From Lachnospiraceae bacterium (GTDB taxonomy: Bacteria > Bacillota > Clostridia > Lachnospirales > Lachnospiraceae), in contig CABJAM010000002.1 of the NCBI GenBank assembly GCA_902363555.1, positions 124,001 to 188,000 of the forward strand: 64,000 nucleotides of DNA. Direction: 5' to 3'. Positions 51,160-59,008 of this stretch are shown piece after piece. The number at the start of each line of letters is the position of its first letter. Position 1 is the first letter of the stretch. The notes below the pieces were generated by a model. It saw only the letters and a program-made list of their open reading frames with translations. It had not been told where the DNA came from and did not search any database. The position numbers and the translations under genes were made by a program.

Positions 51160-52068
51160 ATGAGTACTGAAAAAGGACATCCCAGAAGAGGTATATGCCT
51201 GTACAGCTATCACAATCTTTTGGGAAAATCAATGACACTGGAAGATGCTTTTCTGGAAATGTACGATACAGGAGCATCCTGCTTCGAGTTTCTGACGAGC
51301 TATATTCCAAACTATCCAAACCCGAGTCCGGAATGGGTGGATAAATACTGGAGACTTTGCGAAAAGTATAACCTTCAGCCTTCCGAATTAGGCCACTGGG
51401 CAGAGAACCATCTTCACCGCGGACCGGGCATGTCCGATGATGAGGTCGTGGAAGAATTAAAGCAGGATTTCCGCCTGGCCAACCTTCTAGGCTTTAAGGC
51501 GCTCCGCACAAAAATCACCTGCACCAATATCATGTGTGATCCGGAGCCGGGCTGGCAGAATTATATTGAAAAAGCGCTTCCCTATGCTGAAAAATATGAT
51601 GTACGTATGCAGAATGAAGTCCATCTTCCCACAACACTCCACACCCCTCATATCCGTGATGAATACCTTGATTTTATCCATCGCACAAAAACAAGTCATT
51701 TTGGTTTCAATATCGACTTTGGCACCTTCCAGTTTAAAGCCGCAAATGGTATGGAAAATATGCGGATGAGCAACTTTTCCGATATCAGTAAACCGGAAGA
51801 AATCGTAGATTTCCTGCCGTACAGCTATGTATGCCATGCCAAGTTTACTTATGTCAACGAGAATTTTGAGGAAGAGACGATTCCGTATCCTGAAGTTATC
51901 AAACTCATGGTTGACAATGGATGGAGCGGCGACCTGCTTTCAGAATACGAGGGCGCGATCCGTTATCATGCGGAAGAAGGCCCGATGCAGTATGGTCAGG
52001 CGATGGAGGAAATCCCTGAACAGGTCCGCCGTCACCAGATCATGCTTCGCAACATACTTGGCTATTAA
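51160..52068 (+). CDS. C-glycoside deglycosidase alpha subunit-like TIM-barrel protein (locus II)
   Basis: This 302-residue protein has the sugar phosphate isomerase/epimerase barrel, with likely metal ligands E153 (QNEVHLP), D186 (NIDFGTF), H226 (YVCHAKF) and E262 (LLSEYEG). The same E-D-H-E order is seen in locus I. Its partner beta gene follows after 118 bases. It is nearly 50 residues shorter than the locus I subunit, lacking the segment around residues 215-260 of that protein. Known CGD enzymes cut 3-oxo-C-glucosides of flavonoids, anthrones or xanthones. The substrate here is unknown. AGGAGG lies nine bases upstream. Confidence 0.8.
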   Translation: MSTEKGHPRRGICLYSYHNLLGKSMTLEDAFLEMYDTGASCFEFLTSYIPNYPNPSPEWVDKYWRLCEKYNLQPSELGHWAENHLHRGPGMSDDEVVEELKQDFRLANLLGFKALRTKITCTNIMCDPEPGWQNYIEKALPYAEKYDVRMQNEVHLPTTLHTPHIRDEYLDFIHRTKTSHFGFNIDFGTFQFKAANGMENMRMSNFSDISKPEEIVDFLPYSYVCHAKFTYVNENFEEETIPYPEVIKLMVDNGWSGDLLSEYEGAIRYHAEEGPMQYGQAMEEIPEQVRRHQIMLRNILGY

Positions 52069-52086
52069 GCAAAATCGTGCTGACGC

Positions 52087-52160
52087 GGTAACAGTTCGGC
52101 CCCTCTAAACTGTTACCTGATGCGCAGGCAGGTCAACGATTTCCTCTGGAAATCCCTGAC
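52087..52160. repeat. Two intergenic repeat families side by side
   Basis: GGTAACAGTT and AAACTGTTACC form a palindrome at 52087-52117. It is followed at 52125-52146 by 22 bases identical to 1404-1425 (GGCAGGTCAACGATTTCC core), then TCTGGAAATCCCTGAC, which makes a hairpin. Both lie between the alpha and beta subunit genes and may shape their relative expression. Confidence 0.65.
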
Positions 52161-52186
52161 TAATTTTAATTAAGGAGGATATGACA

Positions 52187-52624
52187 ATGGTAGAGATTCA
52201 GACAATCCAACAACGTGGTTTTCACAACACTTATGACGCAAACGGAGAAATCGACGGCTTTGAATTTCGATTTGTTCCCAAATATTACAAGGGCTACTGG
52301 TTTACACAATGCCGTTTTGGAAATGTTATCGTTGATGGTGAGGTATATGACCGTGATGACCTTATCTTTGAGTATGACGGGATCGAATACACCCGGGAAG
52401 AAATGTTTGACCTTAATAAATACTGGCAGTTCAGAGAGCCACTTGTTTATAAGATCAAAAAGAAAGGCGGCTTATCCATCGGTTATCACGACGTAAGCCT
52501 TCAGTTTGGCTGGGTGCTCAACTACAATGGCGCTCTTGAGGCCGAGGCCGACGGCAGCGGCATGGGAAACATGGCCCATATGTTTGGCGTCGATCACCAG
52601 AGAAGAATGCTGCTTTGCCGGTAA
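52187..52624 (+). CDS. C-glycoside deglycosidase beta subunit (DUF6379-like, locus II)
   Basis: The 145-residue all-beta protein shows GFHNTYDANGEIDGFEFRFV, YYKGYWFTQCRFGNVIVDGE and PLVYKIKKKGGLSIGYHDV, the beta-subunit pattern also seen at 18084-18473. It is longer by a C-terminal tail ending HQRRMLLCR. The start at ATG 52187 lies eight bases after AAGGAGG; ATG 52181 is too close to that site. It pairs with the 51160-52068 alpha subunit. A strong terminator follows, so the pair forms its own transcript. Confidence 0.8.
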   Translation: MVEIQTIQQRGFHNTYDANGEIDGFEFRFVPKYYKGYWFTQCRFGNVIVDGEVYDRDDLIFEYDGIEYTREEMFDLNKYWQFREPLVYKIKKKGGLSIGYHDVSLQFGWVLNYNGALEAEADGSGMGNMAHMFGVDHQRRMLLCR

Positions 52625-52638
52625 CTGGCAGATAAGCT

Positions 52639-52716
52639 AAAAAGAGTATCGCACTGTTCCAGGTTCAACTTCGATTACGAAACAACCGACCAACCGGACA
52701 GTGCGATACTCTTTTT
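52639..52716. terminator. Bidirectional terminator, 19-bp stem
   Basis: AAAAAGAGTATCGCACTGT (52639-52657) and ACAGTGCGATACTCTTTTT (52698-52716) are perfect reverse complements around a loop of 40 bases. It separates the convergent deglycosidase beta and DegV genes. Confidence 0.9.
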
Positions 52717-52733
52717 ATATGTTTTACTCTAAT

Positions 52734-53603
52734 TTACCGTTTCTCACCAAAGTAGAACAGCGCAACTGTTCCTGGGCCGGAATGCGCCCCAATGGTAGGA
52801 TTTACCATATCGATATGGAACTTATCGATTCCAAACCGTTCCTTCACCTTATCGGCCACATAGCGCGCATCATCGATACAGTCACCATGACTGATAAAGA
52901 CCACATCATTTTTATCGCGGTAGCTGCCGATCGTCTCTTCCATTTTATCCACCAATGCATTGAGAGATTTCTTGCGTCCGCGCACCTTGCCAATGGCGAT
53001 CAGACGGCCCTCATCATCCACGTGAAGGACCGGCTTGATCTGCACCAGCGTGCCAAGAACTGCTGTCGTTTTAGATACACGGCCGCCCCGGTAAAGATGG
53101 AATAAATTATCTACGGTAAACTGATGGCACAGGTGCAGCTTATTCTCCTCCACCCACTGAGCCGTCTCTTCAATGGACGCACCATTGCGGCGCATTTCAT
53201 TGGCTTTATAGATCAAAAGGCCCTGGCCCAGAGAAGCACTCAGGGAATCGATGACAATTATTTTTGTATCCGGAAGTTCTTCGGTAAGCTGCTGTCCGAC
53301 CATCGCCGTCACATTATAGCTGCCGCTCAGTGCGGAGGAAAATGCAATATGCAAAATGTCATAGCCTTCCTCAATGATCCCGCGGAAAGTCTTTTCCACG
53401 ACCTCCGGATTGACAGCCATCGTCGTGGGCATCTTTCCATCACGCATCATGGCGTAGAAATCTTCCGGCGACTGAGCATCATCCCCGCCGTAGATTTTCC
53501 CATCCATATTATAATAAAGCGGGATGACACGCACGTCCTGCTCTTTTGCATAGCTTTCCGTATAATCACTATTGCCATCCGTTGTAATCATAAATTTTTT
53601 CAT
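52734..53603 (-). CDS. DegV-family fatty-acid-binding protein, second copy
   Basis: The 289-residue protein begins MKKFMITTDGNSDYTESYA and keeps the DegV core AFSSALSGSYNVTAMVGQQL and LYRGGRVSKTTAVLGTLV. It is only moderately similar to the copy at 46854-47732. ATG 53603 follows GGAGGAG by six bases. It shares strand with the TetR gene, about 120 bases away. Confidence 0.9.
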   Translation of the reverse strand: MKKFMITTDGNSDYTESYAKEQDVRVIPLYYNMDGKIYGGDDAQSPEDFYAMMRDGKMPTTMAVNPEVVEKTFRGIIEEGYDILHIAFSSALSGSYNVTAMVGQQLTEELPDTKIIVIDSLSASLGQGLLIYKANEMRRNGASIEETAQWVEENKLHLCHQFTVDNLFHLYRGGRVSKTTAVLGTLVQIKPVLHVDDEGRLIAIGKVRGRKKSLNALVDKMEETIGSYRDKNDVVFISHGDCIDDARYVADKVKERFGIDKFHIDMVNPTIGAHSGPGTVALFYFGEKR

Positions 53604-53723
53604 AGAACGCTCCTCCTCTATCTGGTTATGGAAACCAGCTCTTATCATCCATCTATTATATCATCATTTCCTCATATTGTATATATCAAATTTTGGAGGG
53701 GCAAGTCCGTAATTTTTTCTGCC

Positions 53724-54287
53724 CTAATCCTCAGCCTTCTGCGCCCGCCAAATGATCATTTCCAGCAATTCCCCCACCTGTGTTGCAATGTCCTCCAATT
53801 CCACATGAAACTGATCGAGCACATAGGACTCCACAACGCCGAGCACAGCCATGGCGGTAAATTTACGCAGCACCTCCGTGTTTTTATCCACCGGTACGCC
53901 CTCCAGCTTGATGTCCAGTTGTTCCAATATAAAATCAAGCAGGCGGTATCTAAAAGCAATGGTGCTGTCCGTGGCAAACAGTACCGCAAAAAAAGGCTTG
54001 TGCTCCTCGAAATATTGGAACCACAAAACCGTACCTTCGACAAACCCCAGCGCCTTTTTCCTTTCGCAAAGCTCTGCCAGCTCTTTGATCATCCCATCAA
54101 CGATCTCATTCATCAGGTCATATTTGTCAACATAATGCAGATAGAATGTTTTCCGGCTGATATCTGCTCTTTCTGTCATGTCCTTCACGGTAATGGCGTC
54201 AAAGCCCACATCAAACAGCATTTCCCGGAATGCTGTCTGTATCGCCTTTTTGGATTTTGCAATCCTCCGGTCTGTTGTATTACTCAT
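53724..54287 (-). CDS. TetR/AcrR-family regulator
   Basis: The product (187 residues) has an N-terminal helix-turn-helix (FDAITVKDMTERADISRKTF, then YLHYVDKYDL) typical of TetR regulators, and a helical ligand-binding C-terminal domain resembling the TetR_C33/DhaS group. AGGAGGAG precedes ATG 54287. It is divergent from the hydrolase gene, and two copies of ATTTGCGAAT between them are probable operators, so it likely represses the hydrolase-SnoaL-transporter run and itself. Confidence 0.9.
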   Translation of the reverse strand: MSNTTDRRIAKSKKAIQTAFREMLFDVGFDAITVKDMTERADISRKTFYLHYVDKYDLMNEIVDGMIKELAELCERKKALGFVEGTVLWFQYFEEHKPFFAVLFATDSTIAFRYRLLDFILEQLDIKLEGVPVDKNTEVLRKFTAMAVLGVVESYVLDQFHVELEDIATQVGELLEMIIWRAQKAED

Positions 54288-54342
54288 AATCTCCTCCTTA
54301 CTGTAAAAATCCAGCGGAACCAAACTGTTACGCCTTACTACC

Positions 54343-54383
54343 CACATTTGCGAATGTGAGTATTACTACATGGATTTGCGAAT
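54343..54383. promoter_or_regulatory. Paired TetR operators
   Basis: CACATTTGCGAATGTG (54343-54358) is a perfect palindrome. Its core ATTTGCGAAT recurs at 54374-54383, 28 bases on. Two identical palindromic cores in a TetR divergent promoter are strong candidates for operator sites. Confidence 0.72.
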
Positions 54384-54472
54384 CTGGTCATTGATAATTG
54401 TTATTGATTGATTTATCATTATTATACACAAGAGTAATAATACACGCAAGTGTTAATTTAAGGAGGTATTCT

Positions 54473-55390
54473 ATGAAAGTAACGAAAAAAGCAGTTTATT
54501 TTCCCGCCAGCGGCCACAAGGTTGCCGGTATCCTGAATGTACCTGAAAACGCCGAGACGAAAAAGAATCCTGCCCTTGTCTGTGTGCATCCCGGAAGCAG
54601 CTGTAAAGAGCAGACCGCCGGAATCTACGCTGAAAAGATGGCGGAAAACGGCTATGTTACCATTGTTTTTGATGCATCCTGTCAGGGAGAAAGCGAGGGA
54701 GACCCCCGCTTTGCAGAAATCCCGGCACAGCGTGTGGAGGATATCCGCTGCGCCGTAGATTATTTAACAACGCTGGATTTTGTGGATGAAAACCGGATCG
54801 GTGTGCTGGGCGTGTGCGCAGGCGGCGGCTACGCGGTCAATGCAGCCATGACCGAACGGCGCATCAAGGCGGTGGGCACCGTGGTCGGGGCAAATATTGG
54901 CCGTGTGCAGAGACAGAGCGGCGATCCTATCCAGGCGCTGGAAGCAGTTGCAGCACAGCGTACCATAGAAGCCCGTGGCGGCGAAAGTATGATCACCAAC
55001 TGGATCCCCCACAATCACGAGGAGCGCGAGGCCGCCGGAATCAACGATATTGATATCGTGGAAGCAGTGGACTACTACACGACTCCTAGGGGCCAGCAGC
55101 CCGGTTCCCCGAATAAGCTGAAATTTACCAGCCTTGATGCCGTTTTGGGCTTTGACGCGTTCCACCTGATCGATGTCCTGCTGACACAGCCGCTGCAGAT
55201 CATTGTCGGCGATAAGCAGGGCGCCTTCGGTTCATACAAGGATGGCCATGAATTATATGAGCGCGCAGCTTCACAGAAAAAAGATCTTATGGTGCTGGAG
55301 GGCGTCAGCCATTATGACCTGTACGACCGCCCGGAGCCAGTGGCGAAGGCGGTTGAAAAGCTCACTGCCTTTTACAATGAAAATTTATAA
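54473..55390 (+). CDS. Alpha/beta hydrolase with Cys nucleophile (dienelactone hydrolase-like)
   Basis: The 305-residue enzyme has GILNVPEN, VCVHPGSSCKEQT, the elbow motif GVCAGGGYAVNAA and a final histidine in EGVSHYDLYD. Cys replaces the usual Ser at the nucleophile elbow, as in dienelactone hydrolases (GxCxGG). ATG 54473 follows AGGAGG closely. It begins a plus-strand run with the SnoaL-like and symporter genes. It could open a lactone or hydrolyse an ester of the aglycone; this is inference. Confidence 0.85.
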   Translation: MKVTKKAVYFPASGHKVAGILNVPENAETKKNPALVCVHPGSSCKEQTAGIYAEKMAENGYVTIVFDASCQGESEGDPRFAEIPAQRVEDIRCAVDYLTTLDFVDENRIGVLGVCAGGGYAVNAAMTERRIKAVGTVVGANIGRVQRQSGDPIQALEAVAAQRTIEARGGESMITNWIPHNHEEREAAGINDIDIVEAVDYYTTPRGQQPGSPNKLKFTSLDAVLGFDAFHLIDVLLTQPLQIIVGDKQGAFGSYKDGHELYERAASQKKDLMVLEGVSHYDLYDRPEPVAKAVEKLTAFYNENL

Positions 55391-55394
55391 TCAT

Positions 55395-55505
55395 ACATGA
55401 GCGGATGTGTCGACCGTAAAAATATGAATTTTACGGTCGTCCCATCGTAACATGATTTTGAGCGGCCACATATGTAACAGCCTGGCCTCTGTAAATGGTC
55501 ACGGC
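55395..55505. repeat. String of short dyads before the SnoaL-like genes
   Basis: GACCGTAAAA and TTTTACGGTC form a hairpin (about 55409-55438). Further on come GATTTTGAGCGGCCACATATG and GTAACAG, resembling the downstream half of the 48119-48251 element. The block lies between two genes of one presumed operon. Confidence 0.4.
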
Positions 55506-55525
55506 AAATTAAGGAGAACGCTAAA

Positions 55526-56311
55526 ATGACACGAACAGCAGAAGAACTTATGACACATCACATCGAATCCATGATGAAGATGAAAAAGAACTCCAATCTG
55601 GACGAGGCATTGTCGGACTATTCCGAGGACCTGATCGCCATCACCCGTCTGGATGGCCGAACGCGCACGATGGGGCACGATACACTGACCAGCGTTATGC
55701 GCAATTCACTTTCATTTGCGGTCAAGCTTGGCATGGATATCGAAAATGCCGTTGAAAAGCTGAATTTTTTATATCGTCAGAGCACTGAAAACTATATAAC
55801 CCTTGTGGCCTCCCTGCCGCCATTTTCCAAGTTCGCAGCATTCACCTATATGGTGGAAAATGGAAAAGCTATTTATGTCAGCGGCTACGCCAGGACACCG
55901 GTCTCCATGCCATCTCTGGGAATCAAAGCCCATCCATTCCCAACAAATACACAGGCTTTGGAAATTATGGACAGGCATTTGGACCACCTGAGAGAACATG
56001 ACGTGGACGCGCTGATGGCTGACTATTCTCAGGATGCGATCATTCTCACGAACCTGAGCAATCGGCCGCTTGAGGGCGAGGCGGACATACGTCATTACTG
56101 TGAAGGTCTGGTCACAAACGCCGGTGATGAGATTGATGCGCTCACAGATCCGGCCGCAAAGATCACCGTAAAGGAAGCCATCTCCGAACTGGGATGTATT
56201 GGATTTCAGCATAAAGCACGGAAAAAACATGGTGTTTTAACGCAGCGGATACGCGACGGAAAAATCATTTTTGAATCGCTGGTATTTCAAAATGCCAGCC
56301 CCGTACTGTAA
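55526..56311 (+). CDS. SnoaL/NTF2-like protein, two domains
   Basis: The 261-residue protein contains two NTF2-like cone folds. The first runs about 1-125 (NLDEALSDYSEDLIAITRLD) and the second about 145-260 (DVDALMADYSQDAIILTNLS, then RPLEGEADIRHY). NTF2-like folds include polyketide cyclases, ketosteroid isomerases and dehydratases acting on polycyclic or aromatic ligands. No catalytic residues can be assigned with confidence. It follows the Cys-hydrolase gene and precedes two more relatives. The start has AAGGAG. Confidence 0.75.
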   Translation: MTRTAEELMTHHIESMMKMKKNSNLDEALSDYSEDLIAITRLDGRTRTMGHDTLTSVMRNSLSFAVKLGMDIENAVEKLNFLYRQSTENYITLVASLPPFSKFAAFTYMVENGKAIYVSGYARTPVSMPSLGIKAHPFPTNTQALEIMDRHLDHLREHDVDALMADYSQDAIILTNLSNRPLEGEADIRHYCEGLVTNAGDEIDALTDPAAKITVKEAISELGCIGFQHKARKKHGVLTQRIRDGKIIFESLVFQNASPVL

Positions 56312-56338
56312 TTATGACATTGACGGAGACGGATGAGT

Positions 56339-56367
56339 GTAACAGGTCAGCCAGTCTGAACCTTTAC
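56339..56367. repeat. GTAACAGTTC-family palindrome
   Basis: GTAACAGGTCAG and CTGAACCTTTAC face each other across CCAGT, between the first two SnoaL-like genes. Confidence 0.6.
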
Positions 56368-56399
56368 GGATAAACAAAAGAAAAATGGGGTGAAAAGAA

Positions 56400-57155
56400 A
56401 TGTCACAGGAAAGAAACGGAATGGAAGTATTGATGCATCACATGAAGGTACTCGCTACAGGTGATGTGGATAAGATTCTGGAGGATTACAACGAAGATCT
56501 CATAGGGATCAGCTACGAGGATGACGGCGTTCAGCTTGTCATTGGAAGCGATGATTTACGGGCGCAGATCGAAATGGTGTGCGGACAGACTCAGGGGCCT
56601 CCGGACGTGGAAAGCAGTCCATTGAAAACAACCTGCCTGCAGGGAATCGGGGATTATGCGGTCATCGTTTTAGAAGCAGACCCGATCCTCACCTTCGGAG
56701 CGCATACCTATATTTCCAGAAATGGAAAGGCTCTGTATACAACCGGCTTTCATCTTTGCCCGCGACCTTTTGCCATGGGGGAAATGCCGCCGCGGGTGGG
56801 CCAGCTCAGTGACAGCGGGGAGCATACACATCAACTTGTAGAACATTTCTTGAAAGCTGTGGCGGATAAAGATTCCGATGCAGTTAAGTCGATGCTTACC
56901 GAAGATACCGTTTTGATCGTAAACAGCGCGGAGAAACCATTTTCAGGACAAACAGAAGTGGGCGGTTATTGGGAAAGAACACTCAAAGAAGGCTATCGCC
57001 TGCGCGACAGCGAGCCGTTCTATATCATTGACGAAGCAGAAGGGCCTCTGGCATTTATGGTCTATCAAAATAACGAAGGGATCACTGCGGAGACTTATCT
57101 GTTTGACAATGACCGTATCCTGTTTTCATCGATCTTACATAGGGATATCCTGTAA
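56400..57155 (+). CDS. SnoaL/NTF2-like protein, two domains, second gene
   Basis: The 251-residue product repeats the two-domain plan: DVDKILEDYNEDLIGISYED at the start, and DSDAVKSMLTEDTVLIVNS plus EKPFSGQTEVGGYW in the second half. It is clearly related to the preceding protein but divergent. A GGGGTG site lies eight to ten bases before ATG 56400. The tandem arrangement suggests duplication followed by specialisation. Function is unknown. Confidence 0.72.
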   Translation: MSQERNGMEVLMHHMKVLATGDVDKILEDYNEDLIGISYEDDGVQLVIGSDDLRAQIEMVCGQTQGPPDVESSPLKTTCLQGIGDYAVIVLEADPILTFGAHTYISRNGKALYTTGFHLCPRPFAMGEMPPRVGQLSDSGEHTHQLVEHFLKAVADKDSDAVKSMLTEDTVLIVNSAEKPFSGQTEVGGYWERTLKEGYRLRDSEPFYIIDEAEGPLAFMVYQNNEGITAETYLFDNDRILFSSILHRDIL

Positions 57156-57178
57156 TTTAAAAAGGAGGAGAATGTATT

Positions 57179-57553
57179 ATGGCAAAAGACTTAGAAGTAT
57201 TAGAGGTTATGCGGAGGCATGGAAGAGCTATGGCCAGCATGGATCCGGACTTTATCGCTCAGGATTATGCAGACGATGCTGTGGTGATCTGCAATCTTGT
57301 TGAAAAACCTGCTGTGGGCCGGGCTGCGATCCGCGATATGATCGCTCAGATCCTGAAAATGGCTTTTATGGAACAGTGTGTCGAGGATCCTCAGCAGACG
57401 GGCGCCGATGAGGATGTGCTTGATATCGGCGAGGGAGAGTACTGCCTGCACATGTTTACAAACAGGGCCATGGGAATGACCGGCGTGGAAAGTTATCAGG
57501 TGCGCGATAACAAGATCGTTTTTGAATCTGCCGCTATGCAAAAGATCAAGTAA
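57179..57553 (+). CDS. SnoaL/NTF2-like protein, single domain
   Basis: The 124-residue protein is one NTF2-like domain (MDPDFIAQDYADDAVVICNL, then EKPAVGRAAIRDMIAQILKM). It most resembles the C-terminal domains of the two genes before it. AAGGAGGAG lies eight bases upstream. It may be the ancestral single-domain form or a partner subunit. Confidence 0.75.
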   Translation: MAKDLEVLEVMRRHGRAMASMDPDFIAQDYADDAVVICNLVEKPAVGRAAIRDMIAQILKMAFMEQCVEDPQQTGADEDVLDIGEGEYCLHMFTNRAMGMTGVESYQVRDNKIVFESAAMQKIK

Positions 57554-57598
57554 ACATCACATAACACTTTTGGAGAAGGACATAAGGGGGAAATACAA

Positions 57599-58942
57599 AT
57601 GAATAAAGTAAGTGTAGCAGAAAAGCTGGCTTATGGGGGAGGCGATCTGGCTTGTAATCTGATCAACCTGTTAGCATTTTCCATGGTCACATTTTTTTAT
57701 ACAGATGCCATGGGGTTAAACGCCGGTATCATCGGAGGTATTTTACTGTTTTCACGATTCGCGGACGGTTTTACAGATCTGTTCATGGGGCATATAATGG
57801 ATTTAACGAAATCCCGGCACGGCAAAGCCCGCGCATGGATTTTATGGACAGCCATTCCCATTTCGGTCAGTACAGTTTTAATATTTTTAGTTCCAAATAT
57901 AGGTACTGTGGGCCAATATATTTATGTTGCCATAACCTATAACCTGGTTTCTACTTTTTTATATACCATGCTGAACCTGCCTTACGGAACATTGACGTCC
58001 CTTATGAGCAGAGATCAAAATGAGCGGATGAGCATTAATGTCTTTCGTATGTTCATGTCCCAGGTCGGCGGATTGATCGTCAGCGCCGTGACCCTGCCTT
58101 TAGTCAATGCCGTGGGCGGCAGCACCCATCAGCGGAGCTGGATCATTGTTTCCACGATCTATGGTGTGATTTCCGCGATTCTGCTCCTGCTCTGCTTTGC
58201 AAAAACGAAAGAACGCGTCACCGTCTCTTCCCAGCAAAAAGAAAAAGTCAATCTCAAAACATCACTTAAATTACTGATGAAAAATGACTGCTGGCTAATC
58301 GTCTGTGGTATCGGTATCAGCGCTGCCTTCACGCTGGGTGTACCTATGAGTATGGGAACTTATTTTGCAAAGTACATCATCGGAAATGAAAATGTTGTGG
58401 GCTATATGGGAGCTATCCAGACGCTTCCCGGCCTGCTCCTGATTCCTTTGATGGCGCCGTTTTGTAAAAGATTCGGTAAAAGAACGGCTGCACTAATGGG
58501 CGTTGGTTTCATGTTATTAGGCCAGCTTCTGATGTTTGTAAATCCCTCTTCGGCTATATGGATGATCATCTGCTCCGGTATCCGGGGGGCAGGCCAGGCG
58601 ATTATGAGCAGTACAACCTTCGCCATGCTGGCGGATACGATCGAATACGGCCAGTGGAAAACCGGGGTTCGTCTGGAAGGTATGCTCTATTCCAGCGCTT
58701 CCTTTGGTTCCAAGATCGGCGTTGGTATCAGCAGTGCAGCGGCCATGGCCATTATCGGCGCCGCTGGTTATGACGGTACTTTAGCGGTACAGCCGGGCTC
58801 CGCCATGACCGCTATCGGGGTATTATATATCGTTGTGCCTGCAGTCTTTATGATTATTACGCTTATCTTATACCAACGTTATAAATTAGACAAAATTTAT
58901 CCTCAGGTTATGGCTGATCTAAAGAAGCGCGAGGAACAATAA
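57599..58942 (+). CDS. GPH-family glycoside/sugar cation symporter
   Basis: The 447-residue transporter has about twelve membrane segments. It starts VAEKLAYGGGDLACNLINLL and contains RFADGFTDLFMGHIMDLTKS then RHGKARAWILW, the signature of the glycoside-pentoside-hexuronide group of the major facilitator superfamily. These import glycosides or sugars with Na+ or H+. It ends the run of the second deglycosidase locus, so it may import the glycoside cleaved there. A strong terminator follows. Confidence 0.92.
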   Translation: MNKVSVAEKLAYGGGDLACNLINLLAFSMVTFFYTDAMGLNAGIIGGILLFSRFADGFTDLFMGHIMDLTKSRHGKARAWILWTAIPISVSTVLIFLVPNIGTVGQYIYVAITYNLVSTFLYTMLNLPYGTLTSLMSRDQNERMSINVFRMFMSQVGGLIVSAVTLPLVNAVGGSTHQRSWIIVSTIYGVISAILLLLCFAKTKERVTVSSQQKEKVNLKTSLKLLMKNDCWLIVCGIGISAAFTLGVPMSMGTYFAKYIIGNENVVGYMGAIQTLPGLLLIPLMAPFCKRFGKRTAALMGVGFMLLGQLLMFVNPSSAIWMIICSGIRGAGQAIMSSTTFAMLADTIEYGQWKTGVRLEGMLYSSASFGSKIGVGISSAAAMAIIGAAGYDGTLAVQPGSAMTAIGVLYIVVPAVFMIITLILYQRYKLDKIYPQVMADLKKREEQ

Positions 58943-58962
58943 AAATATCTTATAATAAATTC

Positions 58963-58998
58963 AGGGCGGCGGGGTGCTAATCAGCACTCCGCCGCCCT
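58963..58998. terminator. Bidirectional terminator
   Basis: AGGGCGGCGGGGTGCT and AGCACTCCGCCGCCCT form a 16-bp stem with one mismatch and an AATC loop, between the convergent symporter and metK genes. Confidence 0.85.
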
Positions 58999-59008
58999 GC
59001 GTTCACAG

